A stretch of 64,000 nucleotides of DNA from Streptomyces sp. NBC_00490 (GCF_036013645.1 NZ_CP107869.1:1550001-1614000), one strand, 5' to 3'; counted from the first letter of the stretch, positions 36,296 to 46,043 are shown. The notes: generated by a model not told the origin, from the letters alone. Made by a program: numbers and translations.

Positions 36296-37432
36296 ATGAC
36301 CGCGGAGATCGTCGAACTCGCCCAGCAGCTGATCCGCCGCCCGAGCCGCGGCGGAATCGACGACTACGCCCCCGTCCTGGGCGTTCTGGAGGGCTGGCTG
36401 GCCACGCGGGAGCTGCCGCACCGACGCCTGTACGACGACGCGGGCAGCCTCACCGGCCTGCTGGTGGAGGTCCCGGGCGGCCTGCCCGGACCCTGGTGGG
36501 CGCTCGACGCCTGCGTGGACACCGCCCCCTACGGCGACGAGGGGGCCTGGTCGTTCCCGCCGGACTGCGGGGACGTGGTGGACGGCTGGCTGCGGGGGCG
36601 GGGAGCGGCCGACTCGAAGCTCGCGGCGGCGATGTTCTGCGCCATCGCGGCGGAGCTGCACGGCCGTACGTTCCGCGGCGGGCTCGCGGTCCTGCTGGAC
36701 GTCGACGAGCACACCGGCGGCTTCGGCGGCGCCCGCGCCTATCTCGCCGATCCGGCGGCGGTGCGCCCGGCGGGGGTGATGATCGGCTACCCCGGGCCGG
36801 CCGAGGTGGTGGTCGGCGGGCGGGGGTTCTGGCGGGCGACGATCGCGGTGCACGCGGAGTCGGGGCACTCGGGATCGAGGCGTACGACGCCCGGTGCGGT
36901 GTCCCGTGCGGCGCGGCTCGTACGGCTCCTGGAGGAGAGCGAACTACCGGGCGCCCACGGGGAGTTCCCGCTTCCGCCGAAGCTGACGGTGACCTCGATC
37001 CGGGGCGGCGAGGGCTTCTCGGTGGTGCCGGACCGGTGCGAGGTGGGCGTGGACATCCGCACGACGCCCACCTTCGACGCCCGAGCGGCGGAGGCCCTGG
37101 TCCGCGCGCCGGCGGCGGAGCTGGGCACACCGGCCACGGTCACTCCGGTGGCCTCCTGGCCGCCCTTCCGTCTCGCCGCGGACGAGCAGCCCGCCGCCGC
37201 GCTCCTGGACGCGACCCGCAGTGCGGGGCTGACGGTCCGGGCGAAGACGGCGGGCCCTTCCAACATCGGCAACCTGCTCGCGGCGGAGGGAATCCCGGCC
37301 ACGGCGGGGTTCGGCGTGCGGTACGAGGGTCTGCACGGCACGGACGAACGCGCGTGTCTCGCGGACCTGCCGACGGTGTTCGCCGTCTACCGCGAGACGG
37401 TGTCCGGCCTCCTGGCCGGCGGGCCGCGGTGA
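36296..37432 (+). CDS. M20-family peptidase-like protein with altered metal site
   Basis: 378 residues from ATG at 36296. The overall fold is ArgE/DapE/M20, with a lid domain in the middle (about 170-285) and G-R-G-A-A-D-S-K as the bridging-Asp segment. Several metal ligands differ: the usual G-H-x-D reads A-C73-V-D75, D-E-E-x-G reads D-E138-H139-T-G, and the third acidic ligand position is G-Y165-P. The C-terminal G-L-H-G-T-D-E keeps its His. It may use an altered metal site or be non-peptidolytic. It is divergent from fadH and shares its operator. Confidence 0.8.
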   Translation: MTAEIVELAQQLIRRPSRGGIDDYAPVLGVLEGWLATRELPHRRLYDDAGSLTGLLVEVPGGLPGPWWALDACVDTAPYGDEGAWSFPPDCGDVVDGWLRGRGAADSKLAAAMFCAIAAELHGRTFRGGLAVLLDVDEHTGGFGGARAYLADPAAVRPAGVMIGYPGPAEVVVGGRGFWRATIAVHAESGHSGSRRTTPGAVSRAARLVRLLEESELPGAHGEFPLPPKLTVTSIRGGEGFSVVPDRCEVGVDIRTTPTFDARAAEALVRAPAAELGTPATVTPVASWPPFRLAADEQPAAALLDATRSAGLTVRAKTAGPSNIGNLLAAEGIPATAGFGVRYEGLHGTDERACLADLPTVFAVYRETVSGLLAGGPR

Positions 37433-37460
37433 GACGACGACCCGTCCGCGGCTTTCCGGT

Positions 37461-37823
37461 TCAGCGGCTCTCCAGACGAACGTGCAGTTCCCGCTCCTGG
37501 TCCCCGGACGCCGAGGACAGTTCACGCACCGTGAACATGGAGTCCAGCGTGGTGCGCAACCGCTCGATGGCCCAGTAGCCGCCCTGCGCGTCGGCCTCCA
37601 CGGAGGACGACAGCCTCGCGGGCGGCGGGCACGAGCGCGCGTCGGTGACCTCGAACGTCCCGAGCCACACCATGGGCCGTGACTCGTGCAGCTGCTGCGG
37701 CACCTCGTCGGCACCCCGGTCGGACTCGAAGCACGTGGACAGCGTGTCGAACACGATCCGGGCGTCCTCCTTGCTGCAACCGCTGATCTCGATGGAGACG
37801 GACTCCTCATGCGATCGGTCCAT
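37461..37823 (-). CDS. Hypothetical protein, 120 residues
   Basis: It starts at ATG 37823 with GAGAGGAG upstream; a GTG one codon earlier is an alternative. The sequence opens D-R-S-H-E-E-S-V-S-I-E-I-S-G-C-S-K-E-D-A, is soluble with mixed alpha/beta character, and has no signal or membrane segment. The S-I-E-I ... A-x-x-V-F-D-T-L-S start looks like a small beta-alpha fold. I do not recognise a family. It is divergent from the SpoIIE-type phosphatase gene and convergent with the M20-like gene. Confidence 0.7.
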   Translation of the reverse strand: MDRSHEESVSIEISGCSKEDARIVFDTLSTCFESDRGADEVPQQLHESRPMVWLGTFEVTDARSCPPPARLSSSVEADAQGGYWAIERLRTTLDSMFTVRELSSASGDQERELHVRLESR

Positions 37824-38125
37824 CACGATGGCTCCTCTCGTGGCGATGGCGCGGTAACCACGGGTTCCCCGCGAACCGCGCCACATCCCAGAAAAGCACC
37901 ACTGCGTCGACGGGACCAGTGAGGACCTCGGCTCCCGGCGCATTGACCATGCGCAGACCAAGGGCGGAGGTGCCGCGCTGCTACCGTCGCCGGACGTTCT
38001 CCGGCGTGTTGAGGGATGGTGGAGGAGGGCGCCGCGGGCGCCCCGGCGACGGTTGAGCGCGGTACAACAGGGGAGTCGGCACGGGGGACGACGTGCCGTG
38101 TGGACGGTCGAAGGCGGTGCGTGCG
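37824..38125. other. 302-bp divergent promoter region
   Basis: It lies between the hypothetical protein (leftward) and the PP2C phosphatase (rightward). The only structure seen is a hairpin with perfect 9-base arms, TGGCGCGGT (37847-37855) and ACCGCGCCA (37875-37883), in the leader of the leftward gene. I recognise no clear sigma-factor consensus or gene in it. Confidence 0.5.
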
Positions 38126-40204
38126 ATGAGTGCAACCGGGTCTCCGGTCGCCGAGGGCGACGGGCCGGTGCGCGGGGCCATACGGCCCAGCGGACTGCTC
38201 GACGTGCTGGGCGTGGCCTCGGTCGTCCTGGACGCCGAGGGCAGGATCGTGCTGTGGAGTCCGCAGGCCGAGGAGCTGTTCGGCTACTCGGCACGCGAGG
38301 CGCTGGGGCAGTTCGCCGCCCGGATCATGGTCCACGAGCAGTACCTCGACCTGGTCATCAAGCTGTTCGCCGACGTCATGGTCACGGGCGAGGGCTGGGC
38401 CGGTGCCTTTCCGATCCGGCGCAAGGACGGCAGCACGCGGCTGGTGGAGTTCCGCAACATGCGCCTCCTCGACGACCGCGGGGACGTGTACGCGCTGGGG
38501 CTCGCGGCCGACCAGAACACCGTGCGCGGCCTGGAACGGGACGTGGCGCTGTCGACGCGGATGATCTCCCAGTCCCCCATCGGGCTCGCCGTCCTGGACA
38601 CCGATCTGCGGTACGTCACGGTCAACCCGGAACTCGAACGGCTCAACGGCGTCCCGGCCGAGGAACACATCGGCCGGACCATGGGCGAGGTCCTGCCGCA
38701 GATCGACGTCGAAGGCGTGGAGGCGGCGGCACGCGGGGTGCTGGAGACCGGTCGCCCGCTCGTCGACCAGCACACCCTGGGCCGTACCCCGGCCGACCCG
38801 GACGAGGACCATGCCTGGTCCGTCTCGCTGTACCGGCTGGAGGACACGGTCGGCACCGTGCTGGGCGTCGCCGTCTCGGTGGTGGACATCACCGAGCAGC
38901 ACCGGGCGGCCGTCGCGGCGGAAGCGGCCCGGCGGCGTCTCGCCGTCATCGCGGACGCCTCCGTCCGTATCGGCACCACTCTGGAGCTGGACCGCACGGC
39001 CCGTGAGCTGGCCGAGGTCGCCGTGCCGGAGCTCGCCGACATCGCCGCCGTGGATCTGTTGGACGCGGTGATGGAGGGCAGGCGCAGCATCCTCGGTCCC
39101 ACCGAGCCGGCCGTGATCCGTGCCCTCGCCGTCCAGGCGGACCACCCCTCGGAGGCCCTCAGCGCCGCCGACCCGCCCGGGCAGGTCGCCCGGTACGGCG
39201 CCGACCGTCTGGTCACCGAGTGCGTGCGCACGGGACAGCCGGTCATGGTGGCCGAGGTCGCGGAGGCCGACCTGCCCCGCATCGCCCGCTCCCCCGAGGC
39301 GGCGGGACAGCTGGCCCGCGCGGGCGTCCACTCGTATCTGGCCGTGCCGCTCATCGCGCGCGGCGAGGTGCTCGGCGCCCTCGACCTCAAACGCACCCGC
39401 AATCCGCTGCCGTTCAGCGAGGACGACCTGCTGCTGGCCCGGGAGCTGGCGTCCCGGGCGGCCGTGCAGATCGACAACGCCCGCTGGTACCAGAACGCCC
39501 GCGACACCGCCCTGACCCTCCAGCGCAGTCTGCTGCCCAGCCATCCGCCGGTGACGGGCGGCCTGGAGGTCGCCTCCCGCTACCAGCCCGCGGGGGCGAC
39601 CGCCGAGGTCGGGGGCGACTGGTTCGACGTGATCCCCCTCGACGGCCGCAGGACCGCGCTGGTCGTGGGCGACGTGATGGGCAGCGGCATCAACGCCGCC
39701 GCGACCATGGGCCGGCTGCGCACCGCGACGAACACCCTGGCCTCCCTGAACCTGGAACCGGCCCGGCTCCTGGAGCACCTCGACCGGATCACCCAGGACC
39801 TCGAGGACTCCATCGCCACCTGCGTCTACGCCGTCCACGACCCGCAGCTGCGCCAGTGCCGGATCGCCAACGCCGGGCACCTGCCGCCCGTCCGCCTCCG
39901 CTCGGGACGCAAGCCGGAACTCCTCGACCTGCCCACCGGGGCGCCGCTGGGCGTGGGCGGGGTCGCCTTCTCCACCACGACCGTCGACCTGGAACCCGGC
40001 GACCGGCTGGTGTTCTACACGGACGGTCTCGTCGAGACCCGCCAACACCCCCTCGACGAACGCCTGGACGCGCTCCTGGACCTCCTCGACGGCCCGGACC
40101 GCCCCCTGGAGGAGGTGTGCGACCTCCTGCTGCGCACCCTGCACCAGCCGGACAACTCCGACGACGTGGCGCTGCTCATCGCCCGCGCGCAGACGCCGGG
40201 TTGA
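38126..40204 (+). CDS. PAS-PAS-GAF-SpoIIE type PP2C phosphatase
   Basis: 692 residues from ATG at 38126 (an in-frame GTG at 38093 is possible; neither start has a strong ribosome site). Domains in order: PAS 1 (about 30-145, V-V-L-D-A-E-G-R-I-V-L-W-S), PAS 2 (about 150-260, ending V-S-V-V-D-I-T-E-Q-H), GAF (about 265-435), and SpoIIE/RsbU phosphatase (about 445-690). The phosphatase has metal-binding G-G-D-W-F-D and D-G-L-V-E motifs and S-D-D-V-A at the end. It would dephosphorylate a STAS anti-anti-sigma factor in response to PAS/GAF signals. No partner is adjacent, but a MEDS-STAS gene lies 11 kb away. Confidence 0.92.
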   Translation: MSATGSPVAEGDGPVRGAIRPSGLLDVLGVASVVLDAEGRIVLWSPQAEELFGYSAREALGQFAARIMVHEQYLDLVIKLFADVMVTGEGWAGAFPIRRKDGSTRLVEFRNMRLLDDRGDVYALGLAADQNTVRGLERDVALSTRMISQSPIGLAVLDTDLRYVTVNPELERLNGVPAEEHIGRTMGEVLPQIDVEGVEAAARGVLETGRPLVDQHTLGRTPADPDEDHAWSVSLYRLEDTVGTVLGVAVSVVDITEQHRAAVAAEAARRRLAVIADASVRIGTTLELDRTARELAEVAVPELADIAAVDLLDAVMEGRRSILGPTEPAVIRALAVQADHPSEALSAADPPGQVARYGADRLVTECVRTGQPVMVAEVAEADLPRIARSPEAAGQLARAGVHSYLAVPLIARGEVLGALDLKRTRNPLPFSEDDLLLARELASRAAVQIDNARWYQNARDTALTLQRSLLPSHPPVTGGLEVASRYQPAGATAEVGGDWFDVIPLDGRRTALVVGDVMGSGINAAATMGRLRTATNTLASLNLEPARLLEHLDRITQDLEDSIATCVYAVHDPQLRQCRIANAGHLPPVRLRSGRKPELLDLPTGAPLGVGGVAFSTTTVDLEPGDRLVFYTDGLVETRQHPLDERLDALLDLLDGPDRPLEEVCDLLLRTLHQPDNSDDVALLIARAQTPG

Positions 40205-40301
40205 CCTTCCCGATGCACAGGAACCCGTTACCCGCCCCTTATCGGCCGCCCCGCACCATCTCAGCAAGACGTGGCATCGGGACGCCGGGTGGGAGCGAGG
40301 C

Positions 40302-40812
40302 ATGACGCACGATCCGGATCAGGAAGCGACACCGCCCGAGGTACTCGTCGGGCCGGGCGAACACACTCCGCTACGAGACCGTCGGCGACGCGGGTCACGG
40401 GCCTGGCTGGAGGTTCGGCGCCGGCGGCGAGGCCGTGCACGGCGAGGCGACCGTCAAGGACCGGGACACCGGCGAGTGCGTCGTCCGGGTGTGGCAGCGC
40501 GGCACCGTCGAGAAGGTGGACGGCGACCGGGTGACCGTCAAGAGCGAGGACGGGGCCCGGTGGACGTGGACCGTGAACGCGGACACGACCGTCCTGCGTG
40601 AGGGCACCAAGAATTCCGGGGCCGACGACCTGAAGCAGGACGAGACGGTCCACGTGACCGGTACCCGGTCCGACGGCGGCACCCGGACGGCTTCCCATGC
40701 CGTGGCGGGCACCTGGGAGCGCAAGGGTCCCGAGAGCCGGCGCGACGGGCTCCCGGGCCACGGACACCGCGGGTGGGCCGAGCCGAGCCCCTCCGGTGGC
40801 GCTACGACCTGA
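40302..40812 (+). pseudogene. Frameshifted DUF5666-like gene
   Basis: An ATG at 40302 opens a frame reading M-T-H-D-P-D-Q-E-A-T, but a plausible continuation, L-R-Y-E-T-V-G and H-G-E-A-T-V-K-D-R, is in a different frame from about 40360. From 40435 (GTG) the frame encodes a DUF5666-like beta domain: V-W-Q-R-G-T-V-E-K-V-D-G-D-R-V-T-V and T-V-L-R-E-G-T-K. The membrane or signal segment expected between them is missing. I read this as a gene broken by a frameshift and a deletion; a short functional ORF from 40435 is the alternative. The end overlaps the convergent methyltransferase gene. Confidence 0.55.
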
Positions 40813-41587
40813 CGCCGATCACGACGTTGGCGTACCACTCCTCGGAGACGACCACCCGCGATGTCAGTCCCGCGCGGGTGAAGGCGTCGACGGCCGTGGG
40901 CGCCTGCCGTTCGCTCGTCTCGACGAGCAGACAGCCGCCGGGCGCAAGCCACTCGGGTGCCCCGGCGGCGACCCTGCGCAGCACGTCCAGCCCGTCGCTC
41001 CCCCCGTCCAGGGCGACCAGCGGTTCGTGCTCGCGCGCCTCCGCGGGCAGGAACGCGACCTCGTCGGTGGGGACGTACGGCACGTTCGCCGCGAGGATGC
41101 CGACGCGGCCGCGCAGTCGCCCGGACAGCGCCTCGTAGAGGTCGCCCGCGTGGACGTGGCCGCCGAAGGGGGCGATGTTGCGCCCCGCGCAGCGCACCGC
41201 GGCCGGGTCGATGTCGGCGGCGTGCAGTTCGGCACCGCCGAGCGCGTCGGCGAGGGCCGCTCCCACCGCGCCCGAGCCGCAGCACAGGTCCACGACGACG
41301 GAGGCGTCCGGGGCGTGGGCGAGGGCCTGTTCAACCAGGAACTCGGTGCGGCGGCGGGGCACGAAGACCCCGGGTTCCACGACGATGCGCAGCCCGCGGA
41401 ACTCGGCCCATCCGACGACGAGTTCGAGGGGGGCGCCGCCGGCGCGGCGGTCCACCATCGCCGTGAGTTCGTCCGGGGTGCGGGCGGCGGCGAGGATCAA
41501 CTGGGCCTCGTCCTCGGCGAAGACGCAGCCCGCGGCGCGCAGTGCCGTCACGACGGAGGCGCGCGAGGAGGCGGAAGTGGCAGTCAT
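40802..41587 (-). CDS. HemK-like protein N5-glutamine methyltransferase homologue
   Basis: 261 residues. The SAM-binding motif is V-V-V-D-L-C-C-G-S-G-A-V-G, and the substrate motif is N-V-P-Y where PrmC/HemK and PrmB have N-P-P-Y. The F-V-P-R-R-R-T-E-F-L-V segment upstream is also HemK-like. The Pro-to-Val change is seen in a distinct actinobacterial subgroup, so the target may not be a release factor. The gene diverges from the marR gene across a 95-bp promoter carrying a palindromic site. Confidence 0.85.
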   Translation of the reverse strand: MTATSASSRASVVTALRAAGCVFAEDEAQLILAAARTPDELTAMVDRRAGGAPLELVVGWAEFRGLRIVVEPGVFVPRRRTEFLVEQALAHAPDASVVVDLCCGSGAVGAALADALGGAELHAADIDPAAVRCAGRNIAPFGGHVHAGDLYEALSGRLRGRVGILAANVPYVPTDEVAFLPAEAREHEPLVALDGGSDGLDVLRRVAAGAPEWLAPGGCLLVETSERQAPTAVDAFTRAGLTSRVVVSEEWYANVVIGVRS

Positions 41588-41646
41588 GGAGGCAGCAACC
41601 CTACCCGCCCACGGCCTCCCCTGGTCGGCATACCCGACTCGCCCAA

Positions 41647-41661
41647 GTTGTACTATGCAAC
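41647..41661. promoter_or_regulatory. MarR-type operator GTTGTA-CTA-TGCAAC
   Basis: A 15-bp imperfect inverted repeat (one mismatch in six) lies 22 bp before the marR start, in the 95-bp region shared with the divergent methyltransferase gene. The A/T-rich centre with GTTG/CAAC arms is typical of MarR autoregulatory sites. Confidence 0.65.
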
Positions 41662-41682
41662 GAGAGTCGTGGAGGAGGTTTC

Positions 41683-42117
41683 GTGGACGCAACCGAGGCC
41701 GTCGAGAGCATCCAGCGCGAGATGACGATCTTCGCCCGGCGGGCCCGGGCGTCGGCGGGCCGTATGCACCCCGAGCTGTCGCTGGTCTCGTACACGCTGC
41801 TCGGGCACCTGGAGGAGCGCGACGGCTGCCGCGCCACCGACCTCGCCGCGCACTACGCCCTCGACAAGTCCACCGTCAGCCGCCAGGTGGCCGCGCTGGA
41901 ACGCGCCGCGCTCGTCGAGCGGCGCCAGGACCCGGAGGACCACCGTGTGCAGGTGCTGCATCTGACGGAGACCGGCCGGCAGATCCTCGCCCAGGTCACC
42001 GTGAGCCGCCGGGCCGCCTTCCGGGAGCGGCTCGCGAACTGGCCGGAGGAGGATCTCGCGCGGTTCGCCGACTACCTCGTGCGCTACAACGCCTGGCCGG
42101 GCCCGCAGGAGAGCTGA
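41683..42117 (+). CDS. MarR-family transcriptional regulator
   Basis: 144 residues from GTG at 41683 behind GGAGGAGG. The winged helix is centred on D-L-A-A-H-Y-A-L-D-K-S-T-V-S-R-Q-V-A-A-L-E, followed by the wing R-R-Q-D-P-E-D-H-R-V-Q-V-L-H-L-T. The N- and C-terminal helices form the dimer. It probably represses its own gene and the divergent HemK-like gene through the site at 41647-41661. The ligand is unknown. It converges on the GNAT gene with 4 bp between stops. Confidence 0.92.
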   Translation: MDATEAVESIQREMTIFARRARASAGRMHPELSLVSYTLLGHLEERDGCRATDLAAHYALDKSTVSRQVAALERAALVERRQDPEDHRVQVLHLTETGRQILAQVTVSRRAAFRERLANWPEEDLARFADYLVRYNAWPGPQES

Positions 42118-42121
42118 GCGC

Positions 42122-42859
42122 CTAGGACACGGCCACCAGCCGTTCCGGCGCCCGTGCCGCGGCGAACGCGGTCCTGCGACGGAGCCGGAAGCCCAGGGAC
42201 TCGTACAGCCGGATCGCACCGGTGTTCCCGGCGGCCGTGTGCAGGAACGGCGTCTCACCGCGCTCCCTGATGCCGTACGCGACGGCGTGGATCAGCCGGG
42301 TCGCCAGGCCCTCGCCGCGGAAGGCGGGGTCGGTGCAGACCGCGCTGATCTCGGTCCACCCGGGCGGGTGGAGCCGCTCCCCCGCCATGGCGACCAGGGC
42401 CCCGTCCCGGCGTATGCCCAGGTAGGTGCCCATCTCGATGGTGCGCGGCAGGAAGGGGCCTGGCCGGGTGCGCTCGACCAGGTCGAGGATCTCGGGCACG
42501 TCGGCGGGGCCGAGGCGTACGGCCTCCGGTTCCGGTGCGGCGGCCACCCCGTCGTCGACGAGCTGTACGCCGTCGATGCGGGCCGTGATCTCCCAGCCGT
42601 CCGGCACCTCGCCCCGGTAGCCGGGCAGCGGGACCTCGGCGCCGGGACCCGCGAGAGCCGCGAGGTCGGCCCAGTCGTCGGCGTCCGGCTCGTCCGGCAG
42701 GGCGAGCCAGGGCGAGACGTCCAGCGGGTAGCGCACGACGCGTCCGCGGCGCTCGGCGAAGTGGGCGTGCGGCCCCGTCAGGGAGGCGAGGGCGGGGTTG
42801 TCGAGGATGTGGGGTATGCCGGGGCGGGGCGTGCCCGTCTGTGGCGTGCCGTGGCTCAT
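42122..42859 (-). CDS. GNAT-family N-acetyltransferase
   Basis: 245 residues. The C-terminal half carries the acetyl-CoA-binding motif A (V-C-T-D-P-A-F-R-G-E-G-L-A-T-R-L) and motif B (N-T-G-A-I-R-L-Y-E-S-L-G-F). The N-terminal half (H-F-A-E-R-R-G-R-V-V-R-Y-P-L-D-V-S-P) is that of the FR47-like group. The acceptor substrate is unknown. Its ATG overlaps the oxidoreductase stop (ATGA), so the two are translationally coupled. Confidence 0.88.
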   Translation of the reverse strand: MSHGTPQTGTPRPGIPHILDNPALASLTGPHAHFAERRGRVVRYPLDVSPWLALPDEPDADDWADLAALAGPGAEVPLPGYRGEVPDGWEITARIDGVQLVDDGVAAAPEPEAVRLGPADVPEILDLVERTRPGPFLPRTIEMGTYLGIRRDGALVAMAGERLHPPGWTEISAVCTDPAFRGEGLATRLIHAVAYGIRERGETPFLHTAAGNTGAIRLYESLGFRLRRRTAFAAARAPERLVAVS

Positions 42860-43782
42860 CCGGCCACCTCGATCACGACCTTGCCGCGCGCATGACCGTC
42901 CTCGACGGTGCGCAACGCCTCGCCGGCCTCGGCGAGCGGGAACCGCCGCACGACATGCGGGTCCAGCTCGCCCTTCACCACCAACCGCGCCACGGCGTCC
43001 AGCACGGCGGAGGTACGGGCCCGGATCACCCTGGCGCCGCCCAGCCGCTCCACGTCCTGCTCCGACGCCCCCGCGGTGATCAGCTTCGTCCGGTCCGTCA
43101 GCAGCGTCGCCGCCTCGGTCAGCACCTCGCCGCCGACGAGGTCGTAGACCCCGTCGACGCCGTCCGGTGCCGCCGCGCGCGCCCGGTCGGACCAGTCCGG
43201 TCCCGACGGGACGTGGACGGCGCCCAGCGACTCGACGAAGTCCTTCTTGCCCGCGCTCGCGACCCCCACCACGCGGATTCCGAGCGCCCGGGCGATCTGC
43301 ACGGCCGCAGCACCGACTCCGCCGCCCGCGCCGGTGACCAGCAGGGTCGCCCCCGCGGGCAGGTCCAGCTGGCGCACCCCGTCGTACGCCGTCGCGGCGG
43401 CCACGGGCAGGGTCGCCGCGTCGGCGAAGGCCAGCCCGGCCGGCTTGTGCGCGGCCACCGCGACCGGGAGCAGGGCGTACTCGGCGTAGCCGCCTGTCAG
43501 CGCGTCGCCGAAGACCTCGTCCCCGGCGGCGAACCCGTCGACGCCGTCCCCGACCGCCTCGACGACACCGGAGACCTCGCTGCCGAGGACCGCGGGGAAC
43601 ACGCGCTCGCCGGTGTCGGTGGGCCGGCGGTATCCGGTCCGCAGCTTCCAGTCGACCGGATTCACGCCCGCGACACGCACGGCGACCAGCAGCTGTCCGG
43701 GTCCGGGCACGGGCCGCTCGACCTCGACGAGTGCCTCGGTCTCCGGACCGCCGTACCGCGTGAACACGTACGCCTTGGGCAT
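42856..43782 (-). CDS. NADP-dependent quinone oxidoreductase-like (zeta-crystallin type MDR)
   Basis: 308 residues. The medium-chain dehydrogenase/reductase fold lacks the structural-zinc Cys cluster. The catalytic-domain start is G-V-N-P-V-D-W-K-L-R-T-G-Y, and the nucleotide-binding loop is V-T-G-A-G-G-G-V-G-A-A-A-V-Q (A-x-x-G-x-x-G class, NADPH). Such enzymes reduce quinones or alkenals. It is first of a two-gene unit with the GNAT gene and divergent from the molybdoenzyme gene. Confidence 0.88.
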   Translation of the reverse strand: MPKAYVFTRYGGPETEALVEVERPVPGPGQLLVAVRVAGVNPVDWKLRTGYRRPTDTGERVFPAVLGSEVSGVVEAVGDGVDGFAAGDEVFGDALTGGYAEYALLPVAVAAHKPAGLAFADAATLPVAAATAYDGVRQLDLPAGATLLVTGAGGGVGAAAVQIARALGIRVVGVASAGKKDFVESLGAVHVPSGPDWSDRARAAAPDGVDGVYDLVGGEVLTEAATLLTDRTKLITAGASEQDVERLGGARVIRARTSAVLDAVARLVVKGELDPHVVRRFPLAEAGEALRTVEDGHARGKVVIEVAG

Positions 43783-43932
43783 GGCTCCACTCTCCTTCGC
43801 TCGCGCCGGGCACCAGTCGGAAGGAAGATCGGCGAACAGCTATTCCCCGGGCGGCGGAGTGTTCATACGGCCGCAATGATCGCGGTCCTGACCAGGGACG
43901 GAGCACCGCCGACCACAGCGTACGGTTGAACC

Positions 43933-44530
<598 letters not shown>

Positions 44531-44538
<8 letters not shown>

Positions 44539-45304
44539 GCAAGCCGTGGAAGCGCCGTCCTTCACGCCCCCGACGCGGTTCGCCGTGCCCGGCCGCATCG
44601 CCGTCAGCAACCGGGCCGCCGCGCTGTGGCAGACCGCCACGCTCACCGAGATCCGCCGGGAGACTCCGCACGCCGCCACCTACCGGTTCGCGGTGCCCGC
44701 CTGGGCGGGACATCTGCCCGGCCAGCATCTGATGCTGCGGCTCACCGCCGAGGACGGCTATGTGGCCCAGCGCCACTACTCGATCGCGTCCGCGCCCGAC
44801 GACGCGGGGCACATCGAGCTGACCCTGGACCATGTCGAGGGCGGCGAGGTGTCGGGCTGGTTCCACACGGTCGCCCAGCCCGGTGACGAGGTCGAGGTAC
44901 GCGGCCCCCTGAGCGGCTTCTTCGCCTGGCCCGGCGACCGGCCCGCGCTGCTGATCGGCGCCGGCTCCGGGGTCGTCCCGCTGATGTCGATGGTGCGGCA
45001 CCACCGGGCACAGGGCCTGTCCGTACCGCTGCGGCTGCTGGTGTCGGCGCGCAGCCCCGAGGAGCTCATCTACGCGGGCGAGTTCGGCGCCGAGACGACG
45101 CCCGTCTTCACCCGCAGGGCCCCGCAGGGGGCACCGGTGGGGCGTATGGCGGCCGCACATGTGGCGCCGCTCCTGGCCGAGCAGCCTCCCGGTGGGTGGG
45201 AGGCCTATGTGTGCGGCTCCAATGCCTTCGCGGAGCACGCGTCGCGCTTGCTGGTCGCGGCGGGACAGCCGGTGGAGCGGATCCGGATCGAACGGTTCGG
45301 CTGA
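44531..45304 (+). CDS. Ferredoxin-NADP reductase-like FAD oxidoreductase
   Basis: 257 residues from GTG at 44531. FAD-binding R-H-Y-S-I-A-S-A, the NAD(P)-binding start L-L-I-G-A-G-S-G-V-V-P-L-M-S-M, and a C-terminal Y-V-C-G-S-N-A-F motif place it in the FNR superfamily. There is no plant-type 2Fe-2S domain. The 8-bp overlap with the molybdoenzyme gene strongly suggests a reductase-oxidase pair acting on a cytosolic substrate. This pairing is common in actinobacteria. Confidence 0.9.
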
Positions 45305-45424
45305 TCGTCCCCGCCATCGCTCCGTTTCACGGGCAAGACGGCCGGGCACTCCTGTGCAGCGGGGCTGTGAGCGGGTACTGGGTCTGTGCGGGCACTCGCA
45401 GGCGTACGCGGTGCGGAGGTCGAC

Positions 45425-46012
45425 ATGCGAACCCGGGTGCGCGGCTGGCGGTGGCGGCACAATCCGCTGCGGCGCCGGTCGGACGTGGTCGAGGCGTGGA
45501 CGGCGCTGCTCTTCGCCGTGCTGCTGCTCGTGGCCGCGCCGCTCGCCGGGGTGGTGGCGGCCGGGTGGGCCCGTTCCGAGGCGCAGCAGACGGCGGCCTC
45601 CCAGCGTGCCGAGCGGCACAGCGTGCGGGCCGAGGTGGTCGGCGTGGATCCCGGGTCGCCGCCGACGTTGCAGGGCGCCCGGCAGCACACGTATCTCACG
45701 ACGGTCCGCTGGACGGAACCGGACGGGAACGAGCGGACCGCCACGGCGCGGGTCCCGGGCGGCACACGCGACGGTGACGTGGTCGAGGTGTGGTTCGACT
45801 CCCGGGGCCGTAACGTCAAGCCGCCCCCGGACGGCTTCTCCGTCTGGCAGTACACCCTCACCATGGGCGCCTGCGCCGCGGGCGGCTCGGCCGCTCTGAT
45901 TCTCCTGGGCCGTGCCGCCGTACGGCATGTGGCCACACGGCACCGGCTGGCGGAGTGGGAGGAGGAGTGGGCGCGCACCGAGCCGGAGTGGTCGCGGTGG
46001 CGGTGGGCGTGA
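45425..46012 (+). CDS. Two-helix membrane protein (Rv1733c-like)
   Basis: 195 residues from ATG at 45425 behind GGAGG. Two membrane helices (about 23-48 and 140-162) flank an extracytoplasmic beta-rich domain with T-V-R-W-T-E-P-D-G-N-E-R-T and D-G-D-V-V-E-V-W-F-D. This layout is shared with the mycobacterial Rv1733c-type family, which is expanded in Streptomyces; function is unknown. The C-terminal tail is very Trp/Arg/Glu rich. It follows the reductase gene by 120 bp and converges on the amidohydrolase gene. Confidence 0.82.
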   Translation: MRTRVRGWRWRHNPLRRRSDVVEAWTALLFAVLLLVAAPLAGVVAAGWARSEAQQTAASQRAERHSVRAEVVGVDPGSPPTLQGARQHTYLTTVRWTEPDGNERTATARVPGGTRDGDVVEVWFDSRGRNVKPPPDGFSVWQYTLTMGACAAGGSAALILLGRAAVRHVATRHRLAEWEEEWARTEPEWSRWRWA

Positions 46013-46043
46013 ACCGCCCCCGCGAGCGGCCGACCCTCCCGCC

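Noticed and set aside
43866..43890. Weak inverted repeat CCGC-N7-GCGG before the molybdoenzyme gene
   Set aside because: Four-base GC arms are expected by chance in this base composition.
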